Notes: generated by a model from the letters alone, not told the origin. Shown: positions 50,074 through 59,456, numbered from the stretch's first letter. The stretch: 64,000 nucleotides of DNA from CAYFFZ01 sp049976505 (GCA_049976505.1 JBMFIC010000001.1:62001-126000), one strand, 5' to 3'. Translations and numbers: made by a program.

Positions 50074-51336
50074 TCACCCTTTCTCCTGTATGAACCCAAT
50101 AATTCTATCTAACGCCTTTTTATAAAGTTCATTGAAAACAAGCGATCCATCTTTTTTGATGAACCTCCCCTTTACCACGACGTCCTTCACAACCTCAGGC
50201 CTCCCCTGATAGGCTAGAGACGAAACAACGTCCCATGATGGATACAGCTTCCTGAGATCGTACGTAATGAAGTCTGCGTTCATTCCTGGTAAAAGCTTCC
50301 CCGCCTGCACGCCCAATGCGACGTGCCCCCCATAGGATGCCATTTTCATGATTGCTTTTATCGACATGATCTCCCCCGTAACGGCTCTCATCATAAAGTT
50401 GGCCAGCCTGATCTCCTCAAAGATGTCAAGGGTCTCTGAGCTGCCGGCACCATCTGTCCCTATGGTTACGTTTACACCTCTTCTCACCATCTCAAGAAGA
50501 GGAGCGACGCCGCTTCCAAGCCTTGCATTTGAGACGGGACAGTGGGAAATGTAAACGTTTGGCCTCGCAAGTTCATTAAGCTTTTCTGGAGGCACCATCA
50601 CGGAGTGTGCCAGTATTATCCATTTGTCAAGCGCGCCTAGGTGAATCAGGACATCCACGGGGTCTCTGTTGTAGATGCTCTTTATCTCTGCAACCTCTTC
50701 AGGGTTCTCCGCAAAATGAATCTGGTATTTATAGCCCTCCAGCCTGAAGAGCTCCCTGAGGAGCTCCTCGCTCACTGAGTAAAGCGAATGAGGTGAAACA
50801 AAAAGATCATATCCCTGACTCCTGACGTCATCCCTGATCTGCGAAAGGCTCTTCAGCCTTCTCCAGCTTTCCTCCTTCATATAGGGCACTTTATCCATGA
50901 AGGCAAGCCCCAGCCTTGCGTTCAGAGGGCCGTCTATTTCTCTGAGAGCCCTTAACATTGGCGGGACATCGTAGAAGTCAAGAAATGACGTTACGCCTGA
51001 GCTCACAAGCTCTCCTATTCCAACTATGTTTGCATAAAATAGTAACTCGTAATCGAGCTTAGCTTCAATGCCCCAGACCTGCTCCAGCCAGTCATGGAGC
51101 TTTTTTCCTTCTCCTATTCCTCTTAGGACCACCATTGCTATGTGCGAATGAGTGTTCGCAAAGGAGGGTGCCACAATCACATCTCCGAGGTCTACTACTT
51201 CGTCCGTTTCCTTTTTTAGGCGCTGAAAATCCCCTACATCCACGATTACCCCATCGTTTACCAGAATCCCCTCATTCTCGATGGGCTCCTCTAAATAATC
51301 CTTTAAAATATATCTGCCCTTAAATAAAATACTCAT
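50074..51336 (-). CDS. Amidohydrolase of the MTA/SAH deaminase (TrzN/AtzB-like) group
   Basis: 420 aa TIM-barrel metal hydrolase. Metal ligands: NTHSHIAMVVLRG near 60 (HxH), QIHFAENPEE near 195, LAHSVMVPPEK near 231 and GTDGAGSSE near 280 (Asp). This pattern is typical of 5'-methylthioadenosine/S-adenosylhomocysteine deaminases, though guanine- or triazine-type deaminases are close relatives. It lies 3 nt after the FKBP gene in a presumed operon. Confidence 0.85.
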   Translation of the reverse strand: MSILFKGRYILKDYLEEPIENEGILVNDGVIVDVGDFQRLKKETDEVVDLGDVIVAPSFANTHSHIAMVVLRGIGEGKKLHDWLEQVWGIEAKLDYELLFYANIVGIGELVSSGVTSFLDFYDVPPMLRALREIDGPLNARLGLAFMDKVPYMKEESWRRLKSLSQIRDDVRSQGYDLFVSPHSLYSVSEELLRELFRLEGYKYQIHFAENPEEVAEIKSIYNRDPVDVLIHLGALDKWIILAHSVMVPPEKLNELARPNVYISHCPVSNARLGSGVAPLLEMVRRGVNVTIGTDGAGSSETLDIFEEIRLANFMMRAVTGEIMSIKAIMKMASYGGHVALGVQAGKLLPGMNADFITYDLRKLYPSWDVVSSLAYQGRPEVVKDVVVKGRFIKKDGSLVFNELYKKALDRIIGFIQEKG

Positions 51337-51339
51337 CGC

Positions 51340-52014
51340 CTATTGCTTTCTCGAATATATTTCCGCGAACTCAACCTGTTTGATTTCAGGAATCAGGTCC
51401 AGGATGTCGTTTGCTATTGCTCTTTTGATGTACTGAAGCCCCTCACTTAGGAAGTACTGCTCAGGAATTTCAATACGGACCTTGTCCTGAACAACTATGA
51501 AGACAGGGCTATCTATGTCTATCCTTCTCTGAATCAATCTCTGTATCTTTTCATTAAGATCGGTGATTTCTTTAAGTATTTCAATCTCATACACAAGGGT
51601 TTTTCCGGCAAGCCTGTCGTTGAAGTCAACTGACACTCTTCCGCTGTTAACGGCTATTACGGTGCCTACCTGCCCGTTGACCTCAACTTCCACTCCCACC
51701 TTTACTTCGCTGGCCTTCTCTCCAAACTTCCTCAATGGTATTATTTTGATCTTGGATGGGTCTCTGAGCCCAAACGCTTTCTCGGGCGGCAGCTCCACTG
51801 TGAACTTTTCGCCAACGTTGTGCTTGAGCAACTCCTCCTCCAGCGCTTTGAGAACCCAGCCCTTGCCAATTGCCACCAGCCTGGGCTCGTACTTGGCGCC
51901 CTCCTTGTATATGTTGTTGGCTTTTGCTACGTCCTCAAGCGTTGTCTCTATAACCTCACCGGTATCCTTGATCTTTGTCGTGTAGTTTATTAGTATCAGC
52001 GAATTATGGTTCAA
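51340..52014 (-). CDS. FKBP-type peptidyl-prolyl isomerase (SlyD-like)
   Basis: 224 aa. The FKBP core is split by an insert-in-flap domain: ILINYTTKIKDTGEVIETTL near 8, VAIGKGWVLKALEEELLKHN near 47, then the insert (PEKAFGLRDPSKIKIIPLRK), then VSVDFNDRLAGKTLVYEIEI near 130. About 75 C-terminal residues add an extra domain, as in the longer archaeal FKBPs. Acts as a cytosolic folding catalyst and chaperone. Overlaps the aminotransferase gene by 4 nt. Confidence 0.92.
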   Translation of the reverse strand: MNHNSLILINYTTKIKDTGEVIETTLEDVAKANNIYKEGAKYEPRLVAIGKGWVLKALEEELLKHNVGEKFTVELPPEKAFGLRDPSKIKIIPLRKFGEKASEVKVGVEVEVNGQVGTVIAVNSGRVSVDFNDRLAGKTLVYEIEILKEITDLNEKIQRLIQRRIDIDSPVFIVVQDKVRIEIPEQYFLSEGLQYIKRAIANDILDLIPEIKQVEFAEIYSRKQ

Positions 52015-53171
52015 ATCTTATCTAACCCCTTTAGCTCCTCCAGAGACACCTCTATTCCTTTTTCAACATCGACTTTTATGCCTTGCGCTATCATTGAGTG
52101 GCCTACCGCAGCTATAGTGGGCAGAATTCTGGACTTTTCAATTATGCCCATGTTCCCGATCCTGAATATCTTTCCCTTCAGCTCCCCAAAACCTCCTGTT
52201 ATCACTATGTTGTAGTGGTCCTCTATGTACTTTCTGAACTTGGCGTCGTCGACACCCTGCGGGTATTTTATCGAAATCACCACGTTTGATCTGAACCTCT
52301 CCTCAACGAACGGCTGAAGGCCCATCGACTCGAATGCCCTGTAGTAGGCCCTGGCTCCTATCCTGTGCTTCTCAATTCTTTTGTCGAGCCCTTCGCTCAC
52401 GATCCTAGATAGAGCCGTCTCGAGCGCATAGAACAGAGGAAGCGCGGGCGTGAACGGAGTTTCGTATTTTGCCAGATAATCAACGTAAAGCGCATAGTTA
52501 AAGTAGGTTGAGTATGGCGGGTTCTTTCTAACGTAGTTTACTACATCATCGCTTACTCCAACCAGGGCAAGACCCGGTGGAGTCATAAGACACTTCTGGC
52601 TGCCGGCAATAACGACGTCAGCGTGCCACTCGTCCATTGGGAGCTCATCTCCGCCAAAGACTGAAATTGCATCTATTACGTAGAAGAGCCCGTGCGCTTT
52701 GGCCAGCTCACCAAGCTGCTTGGCATATCTGTAGGTTGTTCCTGGGGACGTATCGTTGTACACAAGGAAAAGGGCCCTGGCATCAGGGTTCTCCTTGATG
52801 GCCTTTTCTATCTCCTCCACGGATGGAGCTGTGCCCATGGGCGCGTTCACCCTAACCGCCCTGCCCTTTGCGGCCTCGATCTGTGCCGCAAGCCTTCCGC
52901 TGAACTCCCCGAAAACGGGCACTATCGCCTTATCGCCAGGCCTCAGGACGTTCATAACTGCTGACTCGGCTCCTCCAGTACCTGATGACGATAGAACTAT
53001 AACGTTGTACTTTGTCCTAAATATCTCCTTGCTCATCTTTTCTATGTTGGCCATCAGCTGGTGGAACTCTTCACCCCTGTGATTTATCACTGGCTTGCTC
53101 ATTGCAAGAAGAACGTCATCGGGAACATCCACTGGTCCTGGAAGCATTATTATCTTTCTTTTGAACTCCAT
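52011..53171 (-). CDS. Class V aminotransferase, alanine/serine-glyoxylate type
   Basis: 386 aa fold-type I PLP enzyme: MLPGPVDVPDDVLLAMSKPV at the start, VLSSSGTGGAESAVMNVLRP near 55, YNDTSPGTTYRY near 138, and the Schiff-base Lys in IAGSQKCLMTPPGLALV near 188. It matches alanine-glyoxylate/serine-pyruvate aminotransferases; soluble hydrogenase small subunit-like relatives are the same family. Probably handles glyoxylate-glycine-serine conversion. First gene of the leftward run continuing through FKBP, amidohydrolase, egsA and rpiA. Confidence 0.9.
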   Translation of the reverse strand: MEFKRKIIMLPGPVDVPDDVLLAMSKPVINHRGEEFHQLMANIEKMSKEIFRTKYNVIVLSSSGTGGAESAVMNVLRPGDKAIVPVFGEFSGRLAAQIEAAKGRAVRVNAPMGTAPSVEEIEKAIKENPDARALFLVYNDTSPGTTYRYAKQLGELAKAHGLFYVIDAISVFGGDELPMDEWHADVVIAGSQKCLMTPPGLALVGVSDDVVNYVRKNPPYSTYFNYALYVDYLAKYETPFTPALPLFYALETALSRIVSEGLDKRIEKHRIGARAYYRAFESMGLQPFVEERFRSNVVISIKYPQGVDDAKFRKYIEDHYNIVITGGFGELKGKIFRIGNMGIIEKSRILPTIAAVGHSMIAQGIKVDVEKGIEVSLEELKGLDKI

Positions 53172-53239
53172 GAATGTTCACCTTATCCTAAGCTTATAGT
53201 TTGCGAATTAATAAATATTGAGGTGATGTGCGCTTCTGG

Positions 53240-53674
53240 TCAAATCGTGAACTCAAGCTGAAGAACTATCAGGCTCCTGCCGCTCTCATGAGGCAGAATT
53301 GCCGTAGCTCTATAGCTGTCTCCAAAGATCAGAGTTATGAGCTCATCGTTCCTGTAAACTTCGGCCTGAAATCCCGCAACGTATAGAGTTCCAAGAGCGT
53401 TCATTCTGTTGATGGAATCCCTTACAAGATCAGATATACCGTCGTCGACTGTCTTCTCGCATAAAAGCGCTCCATGATCCTCATGCACATCAGCCTCAAA
53501 CTCGCAGATGTCAGATAGGTTAACCGAGGCCTGCTTAAGCTCCTTCTCGAGGTTCACCTTCTCTTCGGTGGGCACAACTTCAGCTGACAGTACGATTCTA
53601 GCTTGATCGCCTTCTTTCATTCTCATTATCTCTTTATCAAGCCTTTCCCATTCCGTTGACGCTATCCTGAACAT
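53240..53674 (-). CDS. Hypothetical protein
   Basis: 144 aa, acidic, not recognised. A helical first half (RLDKEIMRMKEGDQARIVLS, then EEKVNLEKELKQASVNLSDI) is followed by a beta-rich second half (LYVAGFQAEVYRNDELITLI, RATAILPHESGRSLIVLQLE). No cysteine motif beyond two isolated Cys, no membrane helix. Stands alone between the aminotransferase gene and the divergent nuclease gene. Confidence 0.6.
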   Translation of the reverse strand: MFRIASTEWERLDKEIMRMKEGDQARIVLSAEVVPTEEKVNLEKELKQASVNLSDICEFEADVHEDHGALLCEKTVDDGISDLVRDSINRMNALGTLYVAGFQAEVYRNDELITLIFGDSYRATAILPHESGRSLIVLQLEFTI

Positions 53675-53794
53675 ACAATACCACTAGCTTACAGAGCTTC
53701 GTCACAATACAATATTAACTTTATTGAGGAAACAGTTGCCTCGCGCTTTATCCGCTGAGCATCAATTTTATGATAAAGTTAAATAACCATCTGG

Positions 53795-53805
53795 GCTTTA
53801 AATTT
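53795..53805 (+). promoter_or_regulatory. TATA-like box of the CPSF-like nuclease gene
   Basis: GCTTTAAATTT, centred 28 nt upstream of the TTG at 53828. It supports that unusual start codon and a leaderless mRNA. Confidence 0.55.
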
Positions 53806-53827
53806 TTTACATAAATCTGAAGGAAAA

Positions 53828-55075
53828 TTGCAGATAAAAATACTTGGTGCAGGTGGAAACATAGGAAACTCAGGAATATTGGTAAAAGAGGACTCTACTG
53901 CGGTCCTGTTAGATTATGGTCTGAATCCGGGAAAGAACATAACGCATCCGTTACATGTTAGACCAAGAGATATAAAGGCTCTTATCTCGACCCACGCACA
54001 CCTCGATCATATAGGGTACGAGCCGTACCTTTACATTGACGGAAACGTCCCCAATTACGCGACTCCAGTTACCATAGAGCTTTCTGAGCTTCTTCTAATG
54101 GACTTGCTTAATATATCTGGAGATAAGCTGCCCTTCACAGCCAAAGAGGTAGCCAAGCTAAAGAAGATGAGCAGGGCAGTCGGGTACAATGAGACGTTTA
54201 AGATAAACGATCTGAAGGCTGAGCTTCTGAACGCAGGACACATTCCTGGGAGCGCCATGGTTTATTTGGAGGGCGAAAAGAGGGTTCTGTATACTGGCGA
54301 CATAAACCACATTCCTACCAGGCTTCTTGAACCAGCAGGGTACGATCTGCCAGAGGTAGACTACATTATCTCGGAGTGTACGTACGCGATGCAGGATCAT
54401 CCTGAAAGGAACGATGAGGAAAAGAGGCTCATAGAGTTCTCAAACGAGATCATCGAGGAGGAGGGAACCGTCCTCGTTCCTTCGTTCGCAGTAGGAAGGG
54501 CTCAGGAGCTGGCTGAAATCTATTATTCACATGAATTCAAGCACGACGTTTACATGGATGGCATGGCTCTGACGGTCAACGACATACTGTTGAGATATCC
54601 TGAATACGTCAGGGATCCTGATTTTCTGAGGAGCACGCTGGACTATGTTAAGTACGTGAGCGGATGGGAGGACAGAAGAAAGATAGTCAAGGAGCCGGTT
54701 GCGATAATTTCCCCGGCAGGAATGCTTGTTGGCGGAGCAGCCATCTTCTACAGCAAAAAGATATCGAAGGATAAAAGGAACGGCATAGCCATAGTAGCTT
54801 ATCAGGTTGAGGGCACGCCGGGAAGAGCGCTTGTGGATGAAGGCGTTCTGAGCCTGAACGGCTCAAAGTACAGCGTCAAGGCAAGGGTCGGAAGGTTCGA
54901 TCTGTCGAGCCACTCCGGAAGGACACAGCTCCTAAGGATGTTCAAGTCCCTGAAGGGCTCCCCTAAGATAATCCTTGTTCACGGTGAGAGGGAGGGCTGT
55001 GAGGCATTCGCGTTAGAATTAAATAGCATGGGACTGGACTCAATATGTGCAAAAACAGGTGATGTAATTGAGTAA
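53828..55075 (+). CDS. Beta-CASP metallo-beta-lactamase RNase (aCPSF2-like)
   Basis: 415 aa. Metallo-beta-lactamase motifs: STHAHLDHIGYEPYLY near 57 (HxHxDH), NAGHIPGSAMVYLEG near 137 and TGDINHIPTRLL near 156. Beta-CASP part: PSFAVGRAQELAEIYY near 218, SPAGMLVGGAAIFYS near 296 and LVHGEREGCEAF near 386. It lacks the N-terminal KH domains of aCPSF1, so it fits the aCPSF2/RNase J-like group (COG1236) acting in RNA processing or 3'-end formation. The start is TTG 53828, supported by the TATA-like box. The end overlaps the archaemetzincin gene by 8 nt. Confidence 0.9.
   Translation: MQIKILGAGGNIGNSGILVKEDSTAVLLDYGLNPGKNITHPLHVRPRDIKALISTHAHLDHIGYEPYLYIDGNVPNYATPVTIELSELLLMDLLNISGDKLPFTAKEVAKLKKMSRAVGYNETFKINDLKAELLNAGHIPGSAMVYLEGEKRVLYTGDINHIPTRLLEPAGYDLPEVDYIISECTYAMQDHPERNDEEKRLIEFSNEIIEEEGTVLVPSFAVGRAQELAEIYYSHEFKHDVYMDGMALTVNDILLRYPEYVRDPDFLRSTLDYVKYVSGWEDRRKIVKEPVAIISPAGMLVGGAAIFYSKKISKDKRNGIAIVAYQVEGTPGRALVDEGVLSLNGSKYSVKARVGRFDLSSHSGRTQLLRMFKSLKGSPKIILVHGEREGCEAFALELNSMGLDSICAKTGDVIE
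55059..55065 (+). promoter_or_regulatory. Shine-Dalgarno sequence of the archaemetzincin gene
   Basis: GTGATGT/GGTGATG-type motif (from 55058) ends about 3-4 nt before the TTG at 55068, inside the last codons of the CPSF-like gene. This decides the start of the overlapping gene and fits internal operon translation. Confidence 0.5.
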
Positions 55076-55595
55076 CAGGAAGCTCGAGAAGCTAAGCGTT
55101 GAGCTCTATTTTCTTAATAACCATTCAAGCAGGTATCTTGAAAGCTATAGGGCTGCTGCTTCGCTTTATAACATGAAGCTTATCGAAAGAGTGGACCATC
55201 CTCTTAAGCTGGATCTCACGACGTCGGTTGCGAGCGAAATCATAAAGGAATCAAGGAAAGCTCTTCCTAAGAACCATCACTACGTACTGATCGTTTCAAA
55301 CATACCACTCACCGACAACGCTGGATCCAGAATATTTGGACTAACCGATCCAAAGGAAAAAATTGCCATAATAAGCGAGGAAAGGCTTGCATCCGAGCCT
55401 GCCGCAGCCAAGGAGAGGATCATGAAGGAGGCCGCGCATCTCATAGGGCACTTCTGGGGCCTAGGCCACTGCGTAAACGAAACGTGCATCATGAGCTATG
55501 CCCAGAACCTTAATGAGGTTGACAGAAAGCTTCCCGCTCTCTGCAAATCGTGTAGGGAGGACTTTCTGAAGGTTTATAATGAGCTAATTAAATGA
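55068..55595 (+). CDS. amzA: Archaemetzincin homologue missing the catalytic glutamate
   Basis: 175 aa with the archaemetzincin layout. The zinc region reads H124-L-I-G-H128-F-W-G-L-G-H134-C, followed by NETCIMSYAQNLNEVDR and the LCKSCREDF zinc-binding Cys pair. The three zinc histidines and the structural Cys residues are kept, but the usual E of HExxH is Leu125. It therefore should bind zinc without normal proteolysis, unless another residue serves as base. It overlaps the CPSF-like gene by 8 nt, with an SD-like GGTGATG just upstream of its TTG start. Confidence 0.88.
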   Translation: MSNRKLEKLSVELYFLNNHSSRYLESYRAAASLYNMKLIERVDHPLKLDLTTSVASEIIKESRKALPKNHHYVLIVSNIPLTDNAGSRIFGLTDPKEKIAIISEERLASEPAAAKERIMKEAAHLIGHFWGLGHCVNETCIMSYAQNLNEVDRKLPALCKSCREDFLKVYNELIK

Positions 55596-55654
55596 TCCTT
55601 GTAAGGAATTTGCAGTATTCTTTTTATATTACTAAACGGAATTAGCTCGAAAAA

Positions 55655-56797
55655 TTGAATGATGAAACCGCAGCGATTCATGGACACGGCTATACTGATA
55701 GCTTAGGGTCGAGAATTCCGCCCGTTTATTTAACGTCTATATTTGAACAGATTGGTGAGGCAAACAAAAGCGACAGGGGCGTTGATCTTAAGTACTCTAG
55801 GGAGGAGAACCCCACGGTAAGGGCTCTTGAAAAGGCTCTGGCTAAGCTGGAGGGATCTGAGGATTCCCTTGCCTTTTCGAGCGGTATGGCGGCCATAAAT
55901 GCTATCTACATGAACTATTTATCGTCAGGCAGAGAGGCAATTGTAACTTGCGAGGCATACGGCACCACGATCAAGCTTCTCCAGACTTATGCTAAGTTCG
56001 GCATCAGGCCTCGCGTTGTTATGCCCAACGAGGATGAGATTTTAAGGAGCGTAACAAAGGACACTTCGTTCGTCCTCGTTGAATCGATGTCGAACCCAAC
56101 GTTGAAGGTCCTGGACATAGGTAAAATAAAGGATGGCCTTAAGGAGAGCACTCAGCTAATCGTAGATAATACGTTTCTCAGCCCCATTAACTATAAGCCG
56201 ATTCTAGCAGGCGCTTCGCTCGTAGTTGAAAGCCTGACCAAGTACATATCGGGTCACAATGACGTAATAGCAGGCATGATAGCCGGAAGCTCAGAGAAAA
56301 TCCTGGATCTGTGGGAGACGAGAAGGATGCAGGGAACAATACTGAGCCCATTCAACGCCTACCTAACGCTCAGGGGGCTCAAAACCATTGGCGCAAGGAT
56401 CGCTGTCGCACAGGATAACGCCCTTAAGATAGCCAAGCACCTGAGGGAGCATCCTAAGGTTGTAGAGGTCCTATATCCATGTCTTGAAGACAGCCCATAT
56501 TACCAGTACGCTAGGAAGAACTTCAAGGGGTGCGGAAGCGTGGTCAGCTTTAAAGTTAGGGGAGGCAAAAAGGAGGCTATAGATGTGCTGAGACATCTTA
56601 AGCTGATTATTCCCTCTCCCAGCCTTGGGGGCACCGAATCAATCATGACGTATCCAATTCTGTCGGCGTCCTCATCGCTGAGCGATGAGTGCAAAAGAGC
56701 GTTGGGGATCTCGGAAAACCTTCTGAGGCTATCAGTTGGGATTGAGAACGTTGAGGACCTCATAAAGGATATTGATGACGCGCTTAGCTACATATAG
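55655..56797 (+). CDS. Cys/Met-metabolism PLP enzyme (cystathionine gamma-synthase/lyase group)
   Basis: 380 aa. PLP features: RIPPVYLTSIF near 19, YSREENPTVRALEKALAKLE near 49, FSSGMAAINAIY near 75, DNTFLSP near 172 and the Schiff-base Lys in ESLTKYISGHNDVIAG near 194. It acts in methionine/cysteine trans-sulfuration; synthase, lyase and O-acetylhomoserine sulfhydrylase cannot be separated by eye. The TTG start at 55655 has a TATA box (TCTTTTTATATT, about 55619-55630) 28 nt upstream. Confidence 0.92.
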   Translation: MNDETAAIHGHGYTDSLGSRIPPVYLTSIFEQIGEANKSDRGVDLKYSREENPTVRALEKALAKLEGSEDSLAFSSGMAAINAIYMNYLSSGREAIVTCEAYGTTIKLLQTYAKFGIRPRVVMPNEDEILRSVTKDTSFVLVESMSNPTLKVLDIGKIKDGLKESTQLIVDNTFLSPINYKPILAGASLVVESLTKYISGHNDVIAGMIAGSSEKILDLWETRRMQGTILSPFNAYLTLRGLKTIGARIAVAQDNALKIAKHLREHPKVVEVLYPCLEDSPYYQYARKNFKGCGSVVSFKVRGGKKEAIDVLRHLKLIIPSPSLGGTESIMTYPILSASSSLSDECKRALGISENLLRLSVGIENVEDLIKDIDDALSYI

Positions 56798-56818
56798 ATA
56801 AGCTTTACGTCCGTTACG

Positions 56819-58507
56819 TTATCTGGAAGTGTAAACTGCCTTTACCAGTCCATCTTCAACCTTTTCTATCCTGCAGAAGAACCTTCTCTCCAGCTGCACG
56901 ACCCTGCCCACTTCATTTTCTATACCCTCTTCAACAAAGCCCCTTATGACGTTCCCCCTGTCGTCTATTACCTCTATTCTCGACCTAGTTTCACATGGCA
57001 ACCAGTGTACATGTGGCATACCTTTTGCTCTTGCAAGGTCGTTGTCAACAAACTGCGCCGTTTCTCCCGAAATAAGGAAGTTCCCTAGGCCCATCAGTCT
57101 TATTTCCTTCCCAACATTTGTTTCGTAGTCACTCCTTTCAATCAGGACGCATGGCGATGTAAGGCTTATGAGCCTTAGCTCGTCCTTTCTGTTTGGATGC
57201 TTGTACAGCTTAACTGTTAGCGGCACCTCCACGTTTCTAAGAGACACCTTGATTATTGGCTCAAGTACAGCAAAGTACCTGTTTGCTATCGGATCTATGA
57301 GCTTCCTGTTAAGGGCCAGCAGGTTCTCCATGCTTACGATCGCATCATTGGTATTGATGCCCATGGAAACTATAAGCTGCTTAATTGCCTCAGGGAGTAT
57401 TCCCCTTCTCCTTAGCGCCTGAAGAGTTGCCAGCCTTACGTCATCGTATCCGGTGTATATGCCCATCTTGATGCCCCTCTCTATTTCTGACTTGCTAAGC
57501 GGCTTATCCTGGATCATCAGCCTTCCGTAATGTACAGCATAAGGATACTTCCAGCCAAAGGCCGCATAAAGGTACTTCTGCCTTATCATGTTGACGTAGT
57601 GCTCCTGACCCCTGATTATGTGTGTAATTCCCATCAGATGATCGTCTATAGCGGAGGCCCAGTTGTAAAGAGGCCATACTCTGTACTTGTTTCCAACTAT
57701 TGGATGGGAGTACCTGTTGGTGTCAATAATTCTGAGTGCTGGCCAGTCCCTGACGGCAGGGTTTGGATGGTTTAGATCCGTCTTGACCCTCACGACCGCT
57801 TCGCCCTCCTTGTACGTGCCGTCGAGCATCTTCTCCCACCTTCTCAGCTGCTCCTCAACCGGTAGATCCCTGTCTGGACATGGTCTGGATTTCATTACGT
57901 ACTCCTTGAACTGATCCCTCTTACACTCAGTTATGTAAACAGCTCCCAGCTTTATGGCCCTTTCAACATAATCGTAATATATTTCGAGCCGCTGGCTCTG
58001 AAGGTACTCCTCATCCCAGGTGATGCCGAGCCACCTGAGATCCTCTCTTATGTAGTCGTAATACTTCAGATCAGATCGTTTGAGTCTCGGATCGGTGTCC
58101 TCGAATCTAAGGATGAACTTGCCGCCGTACATCCTCGCATATTCGTGGGAAAGTATAGCAGCCCTCGATGAGCCGAGATGAAGAACGCTGTTCGGGTTGG
58201 GCGCAAACCTGGTCACAACCTTTCCTTGGACGGCACCTTCAAGGGGCGGAAGGCCGCTCACTTCCTCCTTTTTTTCCTTCTTTTCGCCTGCAAGCGCTTT
58301 CTGCTCCTCCGGCGAGAGACCCGACACATAGTCACAGACCTCTCTGATAAGTGGAAGAAGATCCTTAAGCTTGGGCCTGAGATCTGGCCTTTCAGCCACC
58401 AGCTTTCCTATGACAGATACCTGATCGGCTTTGCCTCCGTGTTTTATTGCATTCTGAGCCGCCAGCCTGACAATCAGCTGTCTTAACTCATCAGTACTGG
58501 CGCTCAA
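56819..58507 (-). CDS. gltX: Glutamyl-tRNA synthetase, archaeal type
   Basis: 562 aa class I synthetase of the archaeal/eukaryotic GlxRS group. RFAPNPNSVLHLGSSRAAIL near 101 holds the HIGH-like motif (here H-L-G-S), and the KMSKS-like motif is KPLSKSEIERG near 332. The C-terminal anticodon-binding part is beta-barrel, as in GlnRS, not the bacterial helical type. It likely charges both tRNA-Glu and tRNA-Gln in archaea. The start is TTG 58507, overlapping the GGPP synthase gene by 17 nt. End of the isoprenoid cluster. Confidence 0.95.
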   Translation of the reverse strand: MSASTDELRQLIVRLAAQNAIKHGGKADQVSVIGKLVAERPDLRPKLKDLLPLIREVCDYVSGLSPEEQKALAGEKKEKKEEVSGLPPLEGAVQGKVVTRFAPNPNSVLHLGSSRAAILSHEYARMYGGKFILRFEDTDPRLKRSDLKYYDYIREDLRWLGITWDEEYLQSQRLEIYYDYVERAIKLGAVYITECKRDQFKEYVMKSRPCPDRDLPVEEQLRRWEKMLDGTYKEGEAVVRVKTDLNHPNPAVRDWPALRIIDTNRYSHPIVGNKYRVWPLYNWASAIDDHLMGITHIIRGQEHYVNMIRQKYLYAAFGWKYPYAVHYGRLMIQDKPLSKSEIERGIKMGIYTGYDDVRLATLQALRRRGILPEAIKQLIVSMGINTNDAIVSMENLLALNRKLIDPIANRYFAVLEPIIKVSLRNVEVPLTVKLYKHPNRKDELRLISLTSPCVLIERSDYETNVGKEIRLMGLGNFLISGETAQFVDNDLARAKGMPHVHWLPCETRSRIEVIDDRGNVIRGFVEEGIENEVGRVVQLERRFFCRIEKVEDGLVKAVYTSR

Positions 58508-59456
58508 CTAATCCCTCCACCATCTTTCTGAGCTCGCTGTTAGCATCTCCAGAGCCAAGATGGTCCAGGGCTGACAGGGCCTCATTAAGGTAGACCCCTA
58601 TTATCTTCTTAACATCCTCCTCGATGTTGAGTCCCCTTATTCTGTTGACTATGTCCTCCATGATCCTGCTGTCGGCACCTTTTCCATAAACGCTCAATAT
58701 TCTGCTTCTCAGCTCACCATCCGCCTTCTTAATTGCAAGATGTATCGGAAGGGTTGATTTGCCCTCCCTCAGGTCTGAACCCACCGGCTTTTTGGTGACC
58801 TCGGGATTTCCAATCAGGCCGAGCAAGTCATCGGTCAGCTGAAAAACTATACCGAAGTTTTCCCCGAACTTTTCGGCGTATCCCTCAAGATCGTATCTAC
58901 CCATGCCGTATACGCCGTAAAGGGCTGAAAGCATAAAGAGCGATGACGTTTTCTTCTTTATCAGCTCGAAGTAGTACCTTTCATCGAACTCGGCAGGAGG
59001 CTTGATGTCCATGTTCTGTCCCTCGCACAGCTCAATAACATAGCGAGAGAGAGCGTTTACGGCTCTGAAGAACTTCTTCTCGTCCTCCCTGAATGGCTTT
59101 GAATCCGATATCGCCTTGTACCCAAGGGCGAAAAGCAGGTCTCCTGCAAGGATAGCAAGCGGCACGCCATAGGCCCTGTGGACGGTTGGTACCCCGCGTC
59201 TGAAGTCGTCGTTGTCCATTATGTCGTCATGTATCAGAGTGAAGTTATGGACGAGCTCCACAGATGAGGCTGCTGGGATAACCTCGCGGCCTTCGCCCCC
59301 GAGCGCTTCATACACCCTGACCACCATAAGAGGCCTGAGCCTCTTTCCCCCTGCCAGAACCAGATGCCTCGACGCGGCGTAAACATCCATGTCCTTCTGC
59401 AGTATGCCCGTTAGGTAGGTGTTCACTTCTTTTATTACGTCATTTGTGTCCATCAT
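58491..59456 (-). CDS. Geranylgeranyl diphosphate synthase-type prenyltransferase
   Basis: 321 aa from ATG 59456 (ATGATGGAC, the ATGA overlapping the fni stop). The first aspartate-rich motif is LIHDDIMDNDDFRRGVPTVH near 79 and the second is FQLTDDLLGLIGN near 213; GGKRLRPLM near 40 binds the allylic diphosphate. It has the residues of short-chain trans-prenyltransferases; GGPP is the expected product for ether lipids, though chain length is not proven. The frame is open to 59480, but the coupled ATG is more likely. Confidence 0.93.
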   Translation of the reverse strand: MMDTNDVIKEVNTYLTGILQKDMDVYAASRHLVLAGGKRLRPLMVVRVYEALGGEGREVIPAASSVELVHNFTLIHDDIMDNDDFRRGVPTVHRAYGVPLAILAGDLLFALGYKAISDSKPFREDEKKFFRAVNALSRYVIELCEGQNMDIKPPAEFDERYYFELIKKKTSSLFMLSALYGVYGMGRYDLEGYAEKFGENFGIVFQLTDDLLGLIGNPEVTKKPVGSDLREGKSTLPIHLAIKKADGELRSRILSVYGKGADSRIMEDIVNRIRGLNIEEDVKKIIGVYLNEALSALDHLGSGDANSELRKMVEGLVERQY

